Assembly: GCA_945860085.1 (NCBI GenBank)
Contig: CAMAPJ010000011.1
Location: 1 to 44,742 of the forward strand
Length of the DNA: 44,742 nt
Direction of reading: 5' to 3'
From: Synechococcus sp. UW140
GTDB lineage: Bacteria; Cyanobacteriota; Cyanobacteriia; PCC-6307; Cyanobiaceae
Below, in pieces: positions 17,084-27,039 of this stretch. Within the stretch, counting starts at the first letter, position 1. The number at the start of each line of letters is the position of its first letter. The translations under genes were made by a program, and so were the position numbers. Below the pieces are notes generated by a model that was not told the origin of the DNA, ran no database searches, and saw only the letters and a program-made list of their open reading frames with translations.

Positions 17084-19393
17084 GTGCTGGTCCGGCTCGA
17101 TTGGATGGTGGACGAGGCCCTCAGGTTGGCCGAATGCCGCCATGACCACCCCCTGGCCATCCTGGGTCCCCAGCCCCTCGAGGGTGGCGGCTGGGTGGTG
17201 CGGATCTGGATGCCGGAGGCGGAGCAGGTTGAGCTGCTGATCGACGGCCAGACCCTGGCGTTGACCACGCCCAACCACCCCTGGCTGTTCGAAGCGTCCC
17301 TTGAGAACGATCCCGGTAGTGCCTATCAGGCGCGGGTTCGGCGCGGTGGCATTGAGCATGTGCAGCACGATCCCTGGTCGTTCCGCCATGAGTGGATGGG
17401 CGAGCTGGATCGCTTGCTCTTCGCCGAAGGCAACCATCACCACATCTGGCGGCGCATGGGCGCCCATGCCACCGAACACAACGGCATCGCCGGTGTTCAG
17501 TTTTGCCTCTGGGCCCCCCATGCCCGCAGCGTCTCGCTGCTGGGCGATTTCAACAGCTGGGATGGGCGCCATCATCCGATGCAGTCGCGGGTGGGGGGCA
17601 GCTGGGAGCTGTTCATCCCCGGCCTCAAGCCCGGCCAGATCTACAAATATGAAGTGCGCAGCCCGGATGGGCACTGCTACCAGAAGGCCGATCCCTATGG
17701 CTTCCGCCATGAGATCCGCCCCCAAACGGGCTCGGTGGTGGCGGAACTTGACACCTACAGCTGGGCTGACGCCACCTGGATGGCCGAGCGCGATAGCGCC
17801 AATCCCCTCGACCAGCCGATCTCGGTCTACGAGATGCACCTGGGCAGCTGGATGCATGCCAGCGCGGACCAGCCTTACTTAGAAGCGGATGGCAGCGCCC
17901 GTGCCCCCGTGGCCGCCGCAGACCTCAAGCCCGGCGCCCGCCTGCTCACCTATCCGGAGCTAGCCGATCGGTTGATCCCCTATGTGTTAGCCCGCGGCTT
18001 CACCCACGTCGAGCTGATGCCGATCTCGGAGCATCCCTTTGATGGCTCCTGGGGGTATCAGGTGACGGGCTGGTATGCCCCCACCAGCCGCTTCGGCACC
18101 CCGGATGAGTTCCGGGCCTTTGTCGATCGCTGCCACGCCGTAGGCATCGGCGTGATTCTCGACTGGGTGCCGGGTCATTTCCCCAAGGACAGCCATGGCC
18201 TGGCCTTCTTCGATGGCGCCCATGTCTATGAGCATGCCGATCCCCGTATCGGCGAGCACAAGGAATGGGGCACCCTGATTTTTAATTACAGCCGCAACGA
18301 AGTTCGTAACTTCCTGGTGGCCAATGTAATCTATTGGTTTGAGCAATTCCATATTGATGGCATCCGCGTTGATGCGGTGGCTTCGATGCTCTACCGCGAT
18401 TACCTGCGCCCCGATGGCCAGTGGCTGGCCAATGACCAGGGCGGCCGCGAGAACACCGAGGCGGTGCTGTTCCTGCAGCAAGCTAACCATGTGTTGTTCG
18501 AGCATTTCCCTGGGGCCCTGTCAATCGCCGAGGAATCCACCACTTGGCCGATGGTGACCCAGCCCACCAGCATGGGCGGCCTGGGTTTCAACCTCAAGTG
18601 GAACATGGGCTGGATGCACGACATGCTCGATTATTTCGAGCTTGATCCCTGGTTCCGCCAGTTTCACCAGAACAACCTCACCTTCTCGATCTGGTACACC
18701 TACACCGAAAACTTCATGTTGGCGCTTAGCCACGATGAAGTGGTGCATGGCAAGAGCAGCCTCCTGCATAAGATGCCCGGAGACGATTGGCAGAAATTTG
18801 CCAATGTTCGGGCATTGCTCGGCTACATGTGGACCCATCCGGGCAAGAAAACCATCTTCATGGGGATGGAATTCGGCCAGCGTTCCGAATGGAATGTCTG
18901 GGGCGACCTGCAGTGGGAACTCCTAGAGCACGAATCCCATCGCGGTCTGCAGCGCCTTGTCGATGACCTCAACGTCTTCTACAAGTCTGAGCGGGCCCTC
19001 TGGGGCGACGATTTCGACCAGTTCGGCTTCCAGTGGATCGATTGCAACGACAACCGCCACTCGGTGATCAGTTTCATGCGGCGCGAGAGCACCACCGGTC
19101 GCTGGGTGCTGGTGGTCTGTAACTTCACCCCCCAAAGCCATGCCCATTACCGGGTGGGCGTGCCGATGGCGGGCTACTACGCCGAGGTGTTCAACACCGA
19201 TGCCGAGCGCTATGGCGGCAGCAACCTGGGCAACCTGGGCGGCAAGTTCAGCGATGCCGTCGGCATCCATGGCTACGACCAGTCCCTCAACCTCTGCCTG
19301 CCGCCCTTAAGTGTGCTGGTGCTCAGCCGCGATGAGAAACGGAGTCAGGAGCTCTGTGACGCCGCTGCCGAAAGCGGCGCTGCAATCGGGTAA
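17084..19393 (+). CDS. glgB: 1,4-alpha-glucan branching enzyme
   Basis: Glycogen branching enzyme (GH13): cuts alpha-1,4 glucan chains and rejoins them through alpha-1,6 bonds. It has 769 residues from a GTG start. N-terminal CBM48-type beta domains contain [13 protein letters not shown] and [20 protein letters not shown]. The catalytic barrel carries nucleophile Asp430 in [10 protein letters not shown], acid/base Glu483 in [10 protein letters not shown], and Asp551 in [10 protein letters not shown]. The 53- and 68-residue spacings match those of E. coli GlgB (405, 458, 526). A C-terminal all-beta domain follows. The last 15 or so residues ([14 protein letters not shown]) look like a tail. 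It lies 26 bases before hemE. Confidence 0.97.
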   Translation: MLVRLDWMVDEALRLAECRHDHPLAILGPQPLEGGGWVVRIWMPEAEQVELLIDGQTLALTTPNHPWLFEASLENDPGSAYQARVRRGGIEHVQHDPWSFRHEWMGELDRLLFAEGNHHHIWRRMGAHATEHNGIAGVQFCLWAPHARSVSLLGDFNSWDGRHHPMQSRVGGSWELFIPGLKPGQIYKYEVRSPDGHCYQKADPYGFRHEIRPQTGSVVAELDTYSWADATWMAERDSANPLDQPISVYEMHLGSWMHASADQPYLEADGSARAPVAAADLKPGARLLTYPELADRLIPYVLARGFTHVELMPISEHPFDGSWGYQVTGWYAPTSRFGTPDEFRAFVDRCHAVGIGVILDWVPGHFPKDSHGLAFFDGAHVYEHADPRIGEHKEWGTLIFNYSRNEVRNFLVANVIYWFEQFHIDGIRVDAVASMLYRDYLRPDGQWLANDQGGRENTEAVLFLQQANHVLFEHFPGALSIAEESTTWPMVTQPTSMGGLGFNLKWNMGWMHDMLDYFELDPWFRQFHQNNLTFSIWYTYTENFMLALSHDEVVHGKSSLLHKMPGDDWQKFANVRALLGYMWTHPGKKTIFMGMEFGQRSEWNVWGDLQWELLEHESHRGLQRLVDDLNVFYKSERALWGDDFDQFGFQWIDCNDNRHSVISFMRRESTTGRWVLVVCNFTPQSHAHYRVGVPMAGYYAEVFNTDAERYGGSNLGNLGGKFSDAVGIHGYDQSLNLCLPPLSVLVLSRDEKRSQELCDAAAESGAAIG

Positions 19394-19419
19394 GTTCGCC
19401 GCTGAACCCGCTTTTCGCC

Positions 19420-20478
19420 ATGTCTGGAACCGCCCCCCTGCTGCTGCGCGCCGCCCGAGGTGAGCAGGTGGAGCGTCCTCCGGTCTGGATGATGCGCCAG
19501 GCCGGTCGTTACATGAAGGTCTACCGCGACCTGCGCGACCGGCACCCTGGCTTTCGCGAGCGCTCCGAGAACCCGGATCTCTCCTATGAGATCTCGATGC
19601 AGCCCTTTCACGCCTTCAAACCCGATGGCGTGATCCTCTTTTCAGACATCCTCACGCCCTTGCCGGGCATCGGCATCGACTTCGACATCATCGAAAGCCG
19701 CGGTCCGATCATCGAGCCCGCCATCCGCTCCCAGGCCCAGGTGGATGCCCTGCGGCCCCTCGATCCGGCCGAAGCCCTGCCCTTCGTCGGTGAGGTGCTG
19801 GGCCGCCTGCGTCGCGACGTGGGTAACGAGGCCGCCGTGCTCGGCTTTGTTGGAGCCCCCTGGACCCTGGCCGCCTACGCGGTCGAGGGCAAAAGCTCCA
19901 AGAATTACGCCGTGATCAAGGCGATGGCCTTCCAGGAGCCGGCCCTGCTGCACAAGCTGCTGGCCCATCTGGCCGATTCGATCGCCACCTATGTGCGCTA
20001 TCAGATCGATTCCGGCGCCCAGGTGGTGCAACTGTTTGATTCTTGGGCCGGCCAGCTCTCGCCGATTGATTACGACACCTTCGCCGCCCCCTACCAGAAA
20101 CGGGTGATCGACCAGGTGAAGGCCACCCACCCGGACACCCCCCTGATTCTCTATATCTCCGGCAGCGCCGGGGTGTTGGAACGCATGGGGCGCACCGGCG
20201 TCGACATCGTTTCGCTCGACTGGACCGTGGATATGGCCGAAGGCATTGCCCGCCTGCCTGAGCATGTGGGCGTGCAAGGCAACGTCGATCCCGGCCTGCT
20301 GTTCGGCACCCCAGCCGCCATCCGCGAGCGGATCATCGATTGTGTGCGCAAGGCCAAGGGCCGCAGACACATCCTCAACTTGGGCCATGGCATCTTGCCC
20401 GGTACGCCGGAAGAGAACGCCCGGGTGTTCTTTGAGACGGGCAAATCCGTCAACGAGTTGATCGGAGCTGGCGTTTGA
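19420..20478 (+). CDS. hemE: Uroporphyrinogen decarboxylase
   Basis: Cytosolic tetrapyrrole enzyme that decarboxylates the four acetate groups of uroporphyrinogen III to give coproporphyrinogen III, feeding heme, chlorophyll and bilins. Its 352 residues match the family throughout: [20 protein letters not shown] with the substrate-binding Arg pair, the catalytic Asp in [18 protein letters not shown], the [18 protein letters not shown] loop, and the C-terminal [19 protein letters not shown]. The ATG start is clear. Its stop overlaps the TTG of the next gene by three bases. Confidence 0.98.
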   Translation: MSGTAPLLLRAARGEQVERPPVWMMRQAGRYMKVYRDLRDRHPGFRERSENPDLSYEISMQPFHAFKPDGVILFSDILTPLPGIGIDFDIIESRGPIIEPAIRSQAQVDALRPLDPAEALPFVGEVLGRLRRDVGNEAAVLGFVGAPWTLAAYAVEGKSSKNYAVIKAMAFQEPALLHKLLAHLADSIATYVRYQIDSGAQVVQLFDSWAGQLSPIDYDTFAAPYQKRVIDQVKATHPDTPLILYISGSAGVLERMGRTGVDIVSLDWTVDMAEGIARLPEHVGVQGNVDPGLLFGTPAAIRERIIDCVRKAKGRRHILNLGHGILPGTPEENARVFFETGKSVNELIGAGV

Positions 20479-21584
20479 GCCAGTCGCTTGATCCCGGGAC
20501 CCCCAACGCCCGCACCGACCAGGCCCTAACCCCCCAAGCCGGGTCAGTCCAGCTCCAGGCCTCTGAGCCAACGGCGCTTGGATCCAAGCGCCCCGCACGG
20601 ATCCTGATCACCGGCGCCAGTGGCTGCGTCGGCCAACACATCGCCGATCAGCTGTTTCGTGAAACCGAGGCGGAGCTGCTGCTTTGGCTGCGGGATCCGG
20701 CCAAGCTCACCGCCGTGCCGGCGGACCATCCCCGCATCACCCTGCTGGTCGGCGACCTGCGTGACGGCGAGCCCCACCGGGCCGCCATCGCCAGCGCCGA
20801 TCGCATCATCCATACGGCCACCGCCTGGGGAGATCCGGAGCGGGCCATGCAGGTGAATGTGGTGGCGGTGAAGGCCTTGCTGGCCGCCGCCGATCCCGAG
20901 CGGCTGCAGCAGGTGATCTATTTCTCCACCGCCAGCATCCTCAACCGCCAGCTGCAAACCCTCCCTGAGGCGATGGAGTTTGGCACCGAATACATCCAGA
21001 CCAAGGCCCTCTGCCTCGAGCAGCTGGAGAGCCATCCATTGGCAGAGCGGATTGTGGCCGTGTTCCCCACCTTGGTCTTCGGTGGCCGGGTCGATGGCGG
21101 CGGTCCCTTCCCCACCAGTTACCTCACGACCGGCCTGGCCGAAGCAACCCGTTGGCTGTGGCTGGCCCGCTGGCTGCGCACTGATGCCAGCTTTCATTTC
21201 ATCCATGCCGGCGACATCGCCCGGGTCTGCGTGCACCTGGCCAGCCGGCCCCATCAGGCCAATTCGGAACCGGGCCAGGGCCTGGTCAGGCGCCTCGTGC
21301 TGGGGCAGCCGGTGGTCACGGTCAATGGCACGGTCAGTCGCCTCTGCCGTTGGCGCCGCGTTTGGCAGGCGCCCTTCGGCATCGACTTAACCGGCTGGTT
21401 AATCGAGGGCCTGATCAAGCTGCTGCGCATTGAGGTCAACGCCTGGGATCGCTTCTCGATTCGTCAGCGCCATTTCCAGCACGAGCCGGTCAGCCCCCCG
21501 GAACGGTTTGGCCTGGTGAGTGAGGCCCCCAGCCTCGAGGCCGTGTTTGCGGCGGCGGGCCTGCCCCGCAAGGGCCGGATTTAG
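20475..21584 (+). CDS. NAD-dependent epimerase/dehydratase family protein
   Basis: Extended short-chain dehydrogenase/reductase. It may begin at the TTG at 20475, which overlaps the hemE TGA. The first 35 or so residues are low-complexity, so translation could begin later. The Rossmann fold starts at [20 protein letters not shown], with the nucleotide-binding GxxGxxG. Further landmarks are a GDLRD motif, VIYFSTAS with the active-site Ser, and YIQTKAL, which carries the Tyr-xxx-Lys pair. The substrate is unknown. It sits between hemE and petJ. Confidence 0.85.
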   Translation: MSQSLDPGTPNARTDQALTPQAGSVQLQASEPTALGSKRPARILITGASGCVGQHIADQLFRETEAELLLWLRDPAKLTAVPADHPRITLLVGDLRDGEPHRAAIASADRIIHTATAWGDPERAMQVNVVAVKALLAAADPERLQQVIYFSTASILNRQLQTLPEAMEFGTEYIQTKALCLEQLESHPLAERIVAVFPTLVFGGRVDGGGPFPTSYLTTGLAEATRWLWLARWLRTDASFHFIHAGDIARVCVHLASRPHQANSEPGQGLVRRLVLGQPVVTVNGTVSRLCRWRRVWQAPFGIDLTGWLIEGLIKLLRIEVNAWDRFSIRQRHFQHEPVSPPERFGLVSEAPSLEAVFAAAGLPRKGRI

Positions 21585-21684
21585 GCCCCCTGGTCCCTTC
21601 CCCGACAAAGTGTTGCGATCGTGGGGCCCAACGCCTCGCAGCGGCCCCCTTCAGCCTTAGTTTCAATGGGTTGAACGAGCTCCG

Positions 21685-22026
21685 ATGCGCCGTTTTCTAT
21701 CTCTGATTGCTGTTTGCCTGGCGCTGGTGCTGGGTGCTTCCCCCAGCTTTGCCGTCGATGCGACCCACGGCGCCCAGATTTTCTCCGCCAACTGCGCGGC
21801 CTGCCACATGGGTGGCGGCAACGTGGTCAATGCTGAACGCACCCTCAAGCAGGACGCCCTGGAGGCCTATCTGGCCAACTACAGCGCCGGCCATGAGGCT
21901 GCAATTGTTTACCAGGTCACCAATGGCAAAAACGCCATGCCGGCTTTTGGGGGCAAGCTGAGCTCCGGCGACATCGAAGACGTGGCCGCCTACGTCGAAT
22001 CGATGAGCAGCAAGGGCTGGGCCTGA
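21685..22026 (+). CDS. petJ: Cytochrome c6
   Basis: Soluble lumenal c-type cytochrome that carries electrons from cytochrome b6f to photosystem I. It has 113 residues. Residues 1-23 (MRRFLSLIAVCLALVLGASP to FAV) are a Sec signal peptide. Heme attaches at CAACH; the axial Met is in KNAMPAFGG. The C-terminal helix (DIEDVAAYVESMSSKGW) is typical of c6. A strong rho-independent terminator follows 33 bases after the stop, so it ends the transcription unit. About 100 bases separate it from the epimerase gene, enough for its own promoter, though none is clear. Confidence 0.97.
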   Translation: MRRFLSLIAVCLALVLGASPSFAVDATHGAQIFSANCAACHMGGGNVVNAERTLKQDALEAYLANYSAGHEAAIVYQVTNGKNAMPAFGGKLSSGDIEDVAAYVESMSSKGWA

Positions 22027-22059
22027 TTGCCCTGAGCCTTCCCGGCTCGCCAATCATGC

Positions 22060-22086
22060 AAGGACCCCATTTGGGGTCCTTTTTTT
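22060..22086 (+). terminator. Rho-independent terminator after petJ
   Basis: AAGGACCCC (22060-22068) pairs with GGGGTCCTT (22073-22081) around ATTT, followed by an unbroken T-run to 22086. Confidence 0.95.
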
Positions 22087-22214
22087 ATGTATCAACGGTT
22101 GGATCAGCTTTGCCGAAGCCAATCCAAGGGCCTCAACCCTGTCCGGACACCGTTCAGACTCTTCCCGGGCCCCGTTCCTAACCCCGGCGTGGGCCTGCTG
22201 AAGGATCAGATCGA

Positions 22215-22568
22215 TCAGCGAAGCGCCTCGCTGGCGCGACGGGCCGCCAACACCGCCAGGTAGAGGTCTTCGGGAATCTCTCGAATGTCGTATTCGCTCG
22301 GCAGCACGCCGTGGTGGTGGCGATGGACCACCAGCCAGCAATTGCGTTCCGGGTCGGCGCCGGTGGCATCGAACTGCCGGGATTCGCGGGCCAGCTGCTC
22401 GATCAGCTCGGGCCCGGCTCCGTCCTGGTTTTCGTCTTCGCCTTCGCCTTCGCCTTGGTCCTTGTCCTGGTCTTGGCCCTGGTCCTGCTCCCGGTCCTGG
22501 CCCAGCCAGCCGGCCGGCCCAGCGCCTGGCAGCGCTCCAGGCGCTGGCTTGTCATGGGCGCTTGGCAT
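22215..22568 (-). CDS. Conserved-looking protein with acidic Asp/Gln repeat linker
   Basis: A small protein of 117 residues from the ATG at 22568. A TTG at 22694 would add a signal-like stretch (VLAVCLSLASLAKAAPG) but would run into the divergent gene at 22677, so I prefer the shorter form. A charged low-complexity linker (DREQDQGQDQDKDQGEGEGE) is followed by what looks like a small folded domain of about 50 residues: CWLVVHRHHHGVLPSEYDIR, then EIPEDLYLAVLAARRASEAL. I believe that ending recurs in cyanobacterial hypothetical proteins but cannot name a family. No function can be given. Confidence 0.6.
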   Translation of the reverse strand: MPSAHDKPAPGALPGAGPAGWLGQDREQDQGQDQDKDQGEGEGEDENQDGAGPELIEQLARESRQFDATGADPERNCWLVVHRHHHGVLPSEYDIREIPEDLYLAVLAARRASEALR

Positions 22569-22676
22569 CGGGCGATCGGCAACAACGGCGAGGCGTGGTC
22601 CCAGTGGTGAGCCTGGCGCCGCCTTAGCCAGCGACGCCAGGCTCAGGCAGACTGCCAGAACGCACGATTGACCATC

Positions 22677-23081
22677 ATGGCAAGGGCCCGGCAAGACTGG
22701 CTGCAGCTGGGCCCCGCCCTTGTGACCCTGGGCTCGGCCCTGGTCCTGCCAGCCTTTGCGGCTCCCGCTTCCGCCCAGGTTTCGCCCAGGCTGGTTGCGG
22801 TCCAGGCCCAGCTGGCCCCCCCCGTCGCTGCCAATGGTTCGGGGACCTTGCCGGGGGCCTCCCTTGTCCAGGTCATGGACAACGGCATTGTGCCGCGCAA
22901 GGGCAGCAGTTGTCCCCTGGTTGTGCCGAGCCAGGTGGATTTCCTGCAGCCCAAGCGCCTCAAGCCCGAGGAGGTGAAGGCGAAAAATGCCGCCGGCTGC
23001 CTCTCCCCCGCCGATGCGATCTACGGGGCCGATGGCTGTCCGCTCAAGCTATGCCCCAACCCCCAGTGGCAGGGGCTCTGA
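22677..23081 (+). CDS. Small secreted protein, unknown function
   Basis: A 134-residue protein from the ATG at 22677; a TTG at 22668 is in frame but less likely. The N-terminus is a signal peptide (LVTLGSALVLPAFAAPASAQ). The mature chain of about 100 residues has four Cys in its last two thirds (SSCPLVVPS, AAGCLSPAD, DGCPLKLCPNP), which may form disulfides in the periplasm or outside the cell. I do not recognise the family. It diverges from the gene ending at 22215 and converges with the one ending at 23173. Confidence 0.65.
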   Translation: MARARQDWLQLGPALVTLGSALVLPAFAAPASAQVSPRLVAVQAQLAPPVAANGSGTLPGASLVQVMDNGIVPRKGSSCPLVVPSQVDFLQPKRLKPEEVKAKNAAGCLSPADAIYGADGCPLKLCPNPQWQGL

Positions 23082-23149
23082 GCCGCCAGTAACGCCCTCT
23101 GGCCCTTGGTAGGGGGGTGTGAAGTCAGGGCGTCACTCAGCTGAGGCCT

Positions 23150-23193
23150 GCCTACGGCAACGGCCGCTGGCCTCAGCCGCCGTTGCCGTAGGC
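23150..23193. terminator. 15-bp perfect inverted repeat between convergent genes
   Basis: GCCTACGGCAACGGC (23150-23164) and GCCGTTGCCGTAGGC (23179-23193) are perfect inverted copies around a 14-base loop. The right arm is also the last coding bases of the minus-strand gene that ends at 23173. A second inverted pair, CTGAGGCC (23141-23148) and GGCCTCAG (23169-23176), overlaps it. It probably ends transcription from both sides, although there is no long T-run. Confidence 0.65.
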
Positions 23194-24078
23194 CACCTGG
23201 CAGACCGCATTGAGCAACTGGGCTTGGTTGCCATTGCTGGGGATGTGGCCATTGAGCAATCCCTGCTGACAATTGGCAGCGCCGTTGACCAGCATGCCGT
23301 TGACCAGGTAGTTGAAACTGAGCCCATAGTTGCCGACCGCTTCCACCGAGCCGTAATTGAGCTGGTAGTTGCTCTGAGGCACCATGATTAGGGACGATTG
23401 CACCGCTGCGGCGTTATTCACCAGGGCCGTAATCGCGGCTCCGCTGGCCAGGCCCGCTAGGCCCCAGGCCATCGCGTTGTTACCCCACCAGCCCCAGGAA
23501 TTCGGCGCCCAGCGATACCAGCCCGCATTCCAGGGACGGCTGTTCCAATACCCGCCATTATTCCAGGCTGGATGCCAGCCGTTGTAGGGGCGATTGTAGA
23601 AATTATTAGGACCGTTATAAGGATTGACGACGGTCCGATTGTAGGGATTGACGAGGGCGCGATTGCCAGGATAGGTATTCAAACGATTGTCGTTTGAGTT
23701 GTAAGAATTCACCGCGGCTGGTCGGTTATTGATGCCCGGATTAAGGCCCTGGCCGTAGGCGGGCCGCACCCCACCGCCATAGAGGGGGTGGGCGCCGTTG
23801 TAGCCACGGTGCCAGTCATCGCCGTTGAAGTGATAGGCGCCGCCCACACCGGCCCCATCCACGCCAACCCGATCGACACCGGCGCGCACCTCCCAGGCCA
23901 GGCCCGCCAAAGGGGTCATGGCGCCCAGGGCCACCAGGCCGGCGGCGAGGGCTGGTCGCAGCGCCGCTGCACCGGCTTTGGCCAGGCTTTGGCGCTGGCT
24001 CGCCGCAGGCTTCTGGTCTGCTTCAGGCCCGATCTGGGGCCGACAGGGCAGGGAAACGCTCAGCAGATCAGGGGTCAT
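23173..24078 (-). CDS. Asn/Tyr/Pro-rich secreted protein, unknown function
   Basis: A 301-residue protein. After a Gln/Ala-rich leader there is a hydrophobic segment (AALRPALAAGLVALGAMTPL) that may be a late signal peptide or anchor. The middle, about residues 80-190, is low-complexity and full of Asn, Tyr, Pro and Trp (NPYNRTVVNPYNGPNNFYNR), like some secreted or cell-surface proteins. The C-terminal 100 residues look globular, with a membrane-like stretch (AWGLAGLASGAAITALVNNA) and repeated NYG/NYLVNG motifs ending in VCQVAYGNGG. It is convergent with the gene at 22677 and divergent from clpB. No family recognised. Confidence 0.65.
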   Translation of the reverse strand: MTPDLLSVSLPCRPQIGPEADQKPAASQRQSLAKAGAAALRPALAAGLVALGAMTPLAGLAWEVRAGVDRVGVDGAGVGGAYHFNGDDWHRGYNGAHPLYGGGVRPAYGQGLNPGINNRPAAVNSYNSNDNRLNTYPGNRALVNPYNRTVVNPYNGPNNFYNRPYNGWHPAWNNGGYWNSRPWNAGWYRWAPNSWGWWGNNAMAWGLAGLASGAAITALVNNAAAVQSSLIMVPQSNYQLNYGSVEAVGNYGLSFNYLVNGMLVNGAANCQQGLLNGHIPSNGNQAQLLNAVCQVAYGNGG

Positions 24079-24221
24079 GGTAGGGGACGCCGGGGCAAAA
24101 GGCCGGTCGCATTTCTTGGTTTAGCCACGACTAGGGGGCCGCGCCGCCCCTTGGCAGATGGGGACGCCAAGGCCAGCCTGGTAGGCAAAGGGCGGTTCTT
24201 GCGACAGGACGAGTCGGTCTG

Positions 24222-24237
24222 CCCACCTTGGGGTGGG
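24222..24237 (+). promoter_or_regulatory. Short GC hairpin in the likely clpB leader
   Basis: CCCACC (24222-24227) pairs with GGTGGG (24232-24237) around TTGG, about 90 bases before the clpB ATG. No CIRCE element (TTAGCACTC-N9-GAGTGCTAA) is visible in this region. Confidence 0.3.
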
Positions 24238-24328
24238 AGGGCCGTCCCGACTGGTTCGGTGCTCCTCTCCTGCCACCTAGGCCGCACGCCATACGGTCTT
24301 GTCCAAAGCCCTCAAAGGAGGATCCGCC

Positions 24329-26947
24329 ATGCAACCCACCGCTGAGCTGTTCACCGAACAGGCCTGGGGCGCCATCGTCGCTGCCCAGCAACTCGCCCAA
24401 CAGAAGCGTCAACCCCAGATCGAGACCGAACATCTGTTCGCCGCCCTGCTCAACCAGCAGGGCTTGGCGGGTCGGGTGCTGGAGAAGGCGGGGGTGGATC
24501 GCACCAGCCTGGCCCAGAAGCTCGAGGCCTTTATCGCCGCCCAGCCCAACCTGGCCGCTGCCCCGGACAATCTCTATCTGGGCAAGGCCCTCAATAGCCT
24601 GCTGGACGGCGCCAACAGCCTCAAGGGCGAATTCGGAGATAGCTTCATTGCCATTGAGCATCTGCTGCTGGCCCTGGCGGCGGATGAGCGCTGTGGTCGC
24701 CAGCTGCTCAGCCAGGCGGGCGGCGATGCCAAAAAACTCAAGGCGGCGATCGAGTCCGTGCGCGGCAGCCAGAAGGTTACTGACCAGAATCCGGAAGGCA
24801 CCTACGAGTCGCTCGAAAAGTATGGCCGTGATCTCACTGCCGCCGCCCGGGAGGGCAAACTGGATCCAGTGATTGGCCGCGATGAGGAAATTCGCCGCAC
24901 GATCCAAATTCTCTCGCGCCGCACCAAGAACAACCCGGTCTTAATCGGCGAACCTGGTGTCGGTAAGACCGCCATTGTTGAGGGTCTGGCCCAGCGGATT
25001 GTCAATGGCGATGTACCAACGGCCCTGCAGAATCGCCAGCTGATTGCCCTCGATATGGGGGCCCTGATTGCCGGGGCCAAATACCGAGGTGAATTCGAGG
25101 AGCGGCTCAAGGCTGTGCTCAAGGAGGTCACCTCCAGCCAGGGCCAGATCGTGCTGTTCATTGATGAGATCCATACTGTCGTGGGGGCCGGCGCCAGTGG
25201 CGGCGCCATGGATGCCAGCAACTTGCTGAAACCCATGCTGGCCCGCGGCGAGCTGCGCTGCATTGGTGCCACCACCCTCGATGAACATCGCCAGCACATC
25301 GAAAAGGATCCAGCCCTAGAGCGGCGTTTCCAGCAGGTGTTTGTCGATCAACCCACAGTAAAAGACACTATCTCGATCCTGCGGGGCCTCAAGGAGCGCT
25401 ATGAAGTGCACCACGGCGTGCGCATCGCCGATAACGCTCTTGTGGCGGCGGCGGTACTCAGCAGCCGCTATATCGCCGATCGCTTCCTGCCCGATAAGGC
25501 CATCGATTTGATGGATGAATCGGCGGCTCGGCTCAAGATGGAGATCACCTCTAAACCGGAGGAGATCGATGAACTCGATCGGCGCATCCTGCAGCTGGAG
25601 ATGGAAAAACTGTCCCTGGCCCGCGAATCCGATCCAGCTAGCCGCGACCGGCTCGAGAAGCTGGAGCGGGAGCTGGCTGAGTTGTCGGAGCAGCAGAGCA
25701 GCCTCAATGCCCAGTGGCAGAAGGAAAAGAGCTCGATTGACGCCTTGAGCGCCATCAAGGAGGAGATTGAGCAGGTGCAGCTCCAAGTGGAGCAGGCCAA
25801 GCGCAGCTACGACCTCAACCGGGCCGCCCAGCTTGAATACGGCACCTTGGCCGATCTGGGCCGCAAGCTCGCCGCCAAGGAGAGCGAACTCAGCGAGAGC
25901 CATGGCGACAAAAACCTGCTGCGTGAGGAGGTTACCGAAGACGACATTGCCGATGTGATTGCCAAATGGACCGGCATTCCGGTCAGCAAGCTGGTGCAGT
26001 CGGAGATGGAAAAACTGCTGCATTTAGAGGCCGAACTGCATCAACGGGTGATCGGTCAGGAGCAGGCCGTCACCGCCGTGGCCGATGCGATTCAGCGCTC
26101 TCGGGCCGGCCTGTCCGATCCGAATCGGCCGATCGCCAGTTTCTTGTTTCTAGGACCCACAGGCGTGGGTAAAACCGAGCTCTCCAAGGCCCTAGCTGCC
26201 CAGCTGTTTGATAGCCAGGAGGCGATGGTGCGCATCGATATGAGCGAATACATGGAGAAGCACGCCGTGTCCCGGCTGATCGGAGCCCCTCCCGGCTATG
26301 TGGGCTATGAGGAAGGCGGCCAGCTCACCGAGGCGGTGCGGCGCCGGCCCTATGCGGTGATTCTGTTTGACGAGGTCGAAAAGGCCCATCCCGATGTCTT
26401 CAATGTGATGCTGCAGATTCTCGATGACGGCCGCGTCACTGATGGTCAGGGCCGCACCGTCGATTTCACTAATACAGTTCTAATCCTTACTAGCAATATC
26501 GGTAGTCAGTCGATTCTTGATCTCGCTGGCGATCCGGCCCGCCATGGCGAGATGGAGGAGCGGGTGAACGGGGCTTTGCGGGGCCATTTCCGCCCTGAGT
26601 TTCTCAATCGCCTCGATGAATCGATCATCTTCCATAGCCTGCGCAGCGATGAATTGCGCCAGATTGTGATCTTGCAGGTGGCGCGGCTGCGTCAACGGCT
26701 CGCTGAGCGCAAGCTCGGCCTTGTGCTCAGCGAGGAGGCCCTTGATTGGCTGGCCCAGGCCGGCTACGACCCGGTTTATGGCGCCCGGCCCCTGAAGCGG
26801 GCGATCCAGCGGGAGCTGGAAACGCCGATCGCCAAATCGATCCTGGCCGGCCAGTTTCTCGCCGGCAGCGCCGTTGCCGTCTCGGTTCAGGAGGGCCGCC
26901 TCCACTTCCAACCCCAGGAGCCGGCCCGCTTACCGGTGCTCGTCTGA
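24329..26947 (+). CDS. clpB: ATP-dependent chaperone ClpB
   Basis: Cytosolic AAA+ disaggregase; threads proteins out of aggregates together with the DnaK system. The ATG at 24329 follows a strong ribosome-binding site (AAAGGAGG at about 24311-24318); the upstream frame from 24299 is dropped. The protein has 872 residues. An N-terminal double-Clp domain occupies residues 1-150. Walker A of AAA-1 is GEPGVGKT (207-214) with [14 protein letters not shown] as Walker B. The middle coiled coil specific to ClpB runs over about residues 400-530. Walker A of AAA-2 is GPTGVGKT (about 609-616). Cyanobacteria usually have ClpB1 and ClpB2; which one this is cannot be decided here. Confidence 0.97.
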   Translation: MQPTAELFTEQAWGAIVAAQQLAQQKRQPQIETEHLFAALLNQQGLAGRVLEKAGVDRTSLAQKLEAFIAAQPNLAAAPDNLYLGKALNSLLDGANSLKGEFGDSFIAIEHLLLALAADERCGRQLLSQAGGDAKKLKAAIESVRGSQKVTDQNPEGTYESLEKYGRDLTAAAREGKLDPVIGRDEEIRRTIQILSRRTKNNPVLIGEPGVGKTAIVEGLAQRIVNGDVPTALQNRQLIALDMGALIAGAKYRGEFEERLKAVLKEVTSSQGQIVLFIDEIHTVVGAGASGGAMDASNLLKPMLARGELRCIGATTLDEHRQHIEKDPALERRFQQVFVDQPTVKDTISILRGLKERYEVHHGVRIADNALVAAAVLSSRYIADRFLPDKAIDLMDESAARLKMEITSKPEEIDELDRRILQLEMEKLSLARESDPASRDRLEKLERELAELSEQQSSLNAQWQKEKSSIDALSAIKEEIEQVQLQVEQAKRSYDLNRAAQLEYGTLADLGRKLAAKESELSESHGDKNLLREEVTEDDIADVIAKWTGIPVSKLVQSEMEKLLHLEAELHQRVIGQEQAVTAVADAIQRSRAGLSDPNRPIASFLFLGPTGVGKTELSKALAAQLFDSQEAMVRIDMSEYMEKHAVSRLIGAPPGYVGYEEGGQLTEAVRRRPYAVILFDEVEKAHPDVFNVMLQILDDGRVTDGQGRTVDFTNTVLILTSNIGSQSILDLAGDPARHGEMEERVNGALRGHFRPEFLNRLDESIIFHSLRSDELRQIVILQVARLRQRLAERKLGLVLSEEALDWLAQAGYDPVYGARPLKRAIQRELETPIAKSILAGQFLAGSAVAVSVQEGRLHFQPQEPARLPVLV

Positions 26948-26958
26948 CCGTTCCGGCG

Positions 26959-26999
26959 GGTTGATCGGCTCAGGAGAAATCCAGAGGGGCTGATCAACC
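26959..26999. terminator. Inverted repeat between convergent clpB and the ATPase gene
   Basis: GGTTGATC (26959-26966) pairs with GATCAACC (26992-26999), and pairing continues inward with wobbles to give a stem of about 13 bp and a 15-base loop. It lies between two convergent 3' ends and may terminate both. No T-run. Confidence 0.5.
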
Positions 27000-27039
27000 G
27001 GAGCCGCTCGTTCAACGCCGCAGTTTCAAGGCCTCCCGC

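Noticed and set aside
24079-24328. CIRCE/HrcA element for clpB
   Set aside because: No TTAGCACTC-N9-GAGTGCTAA or close variant is visible in the upstream region.
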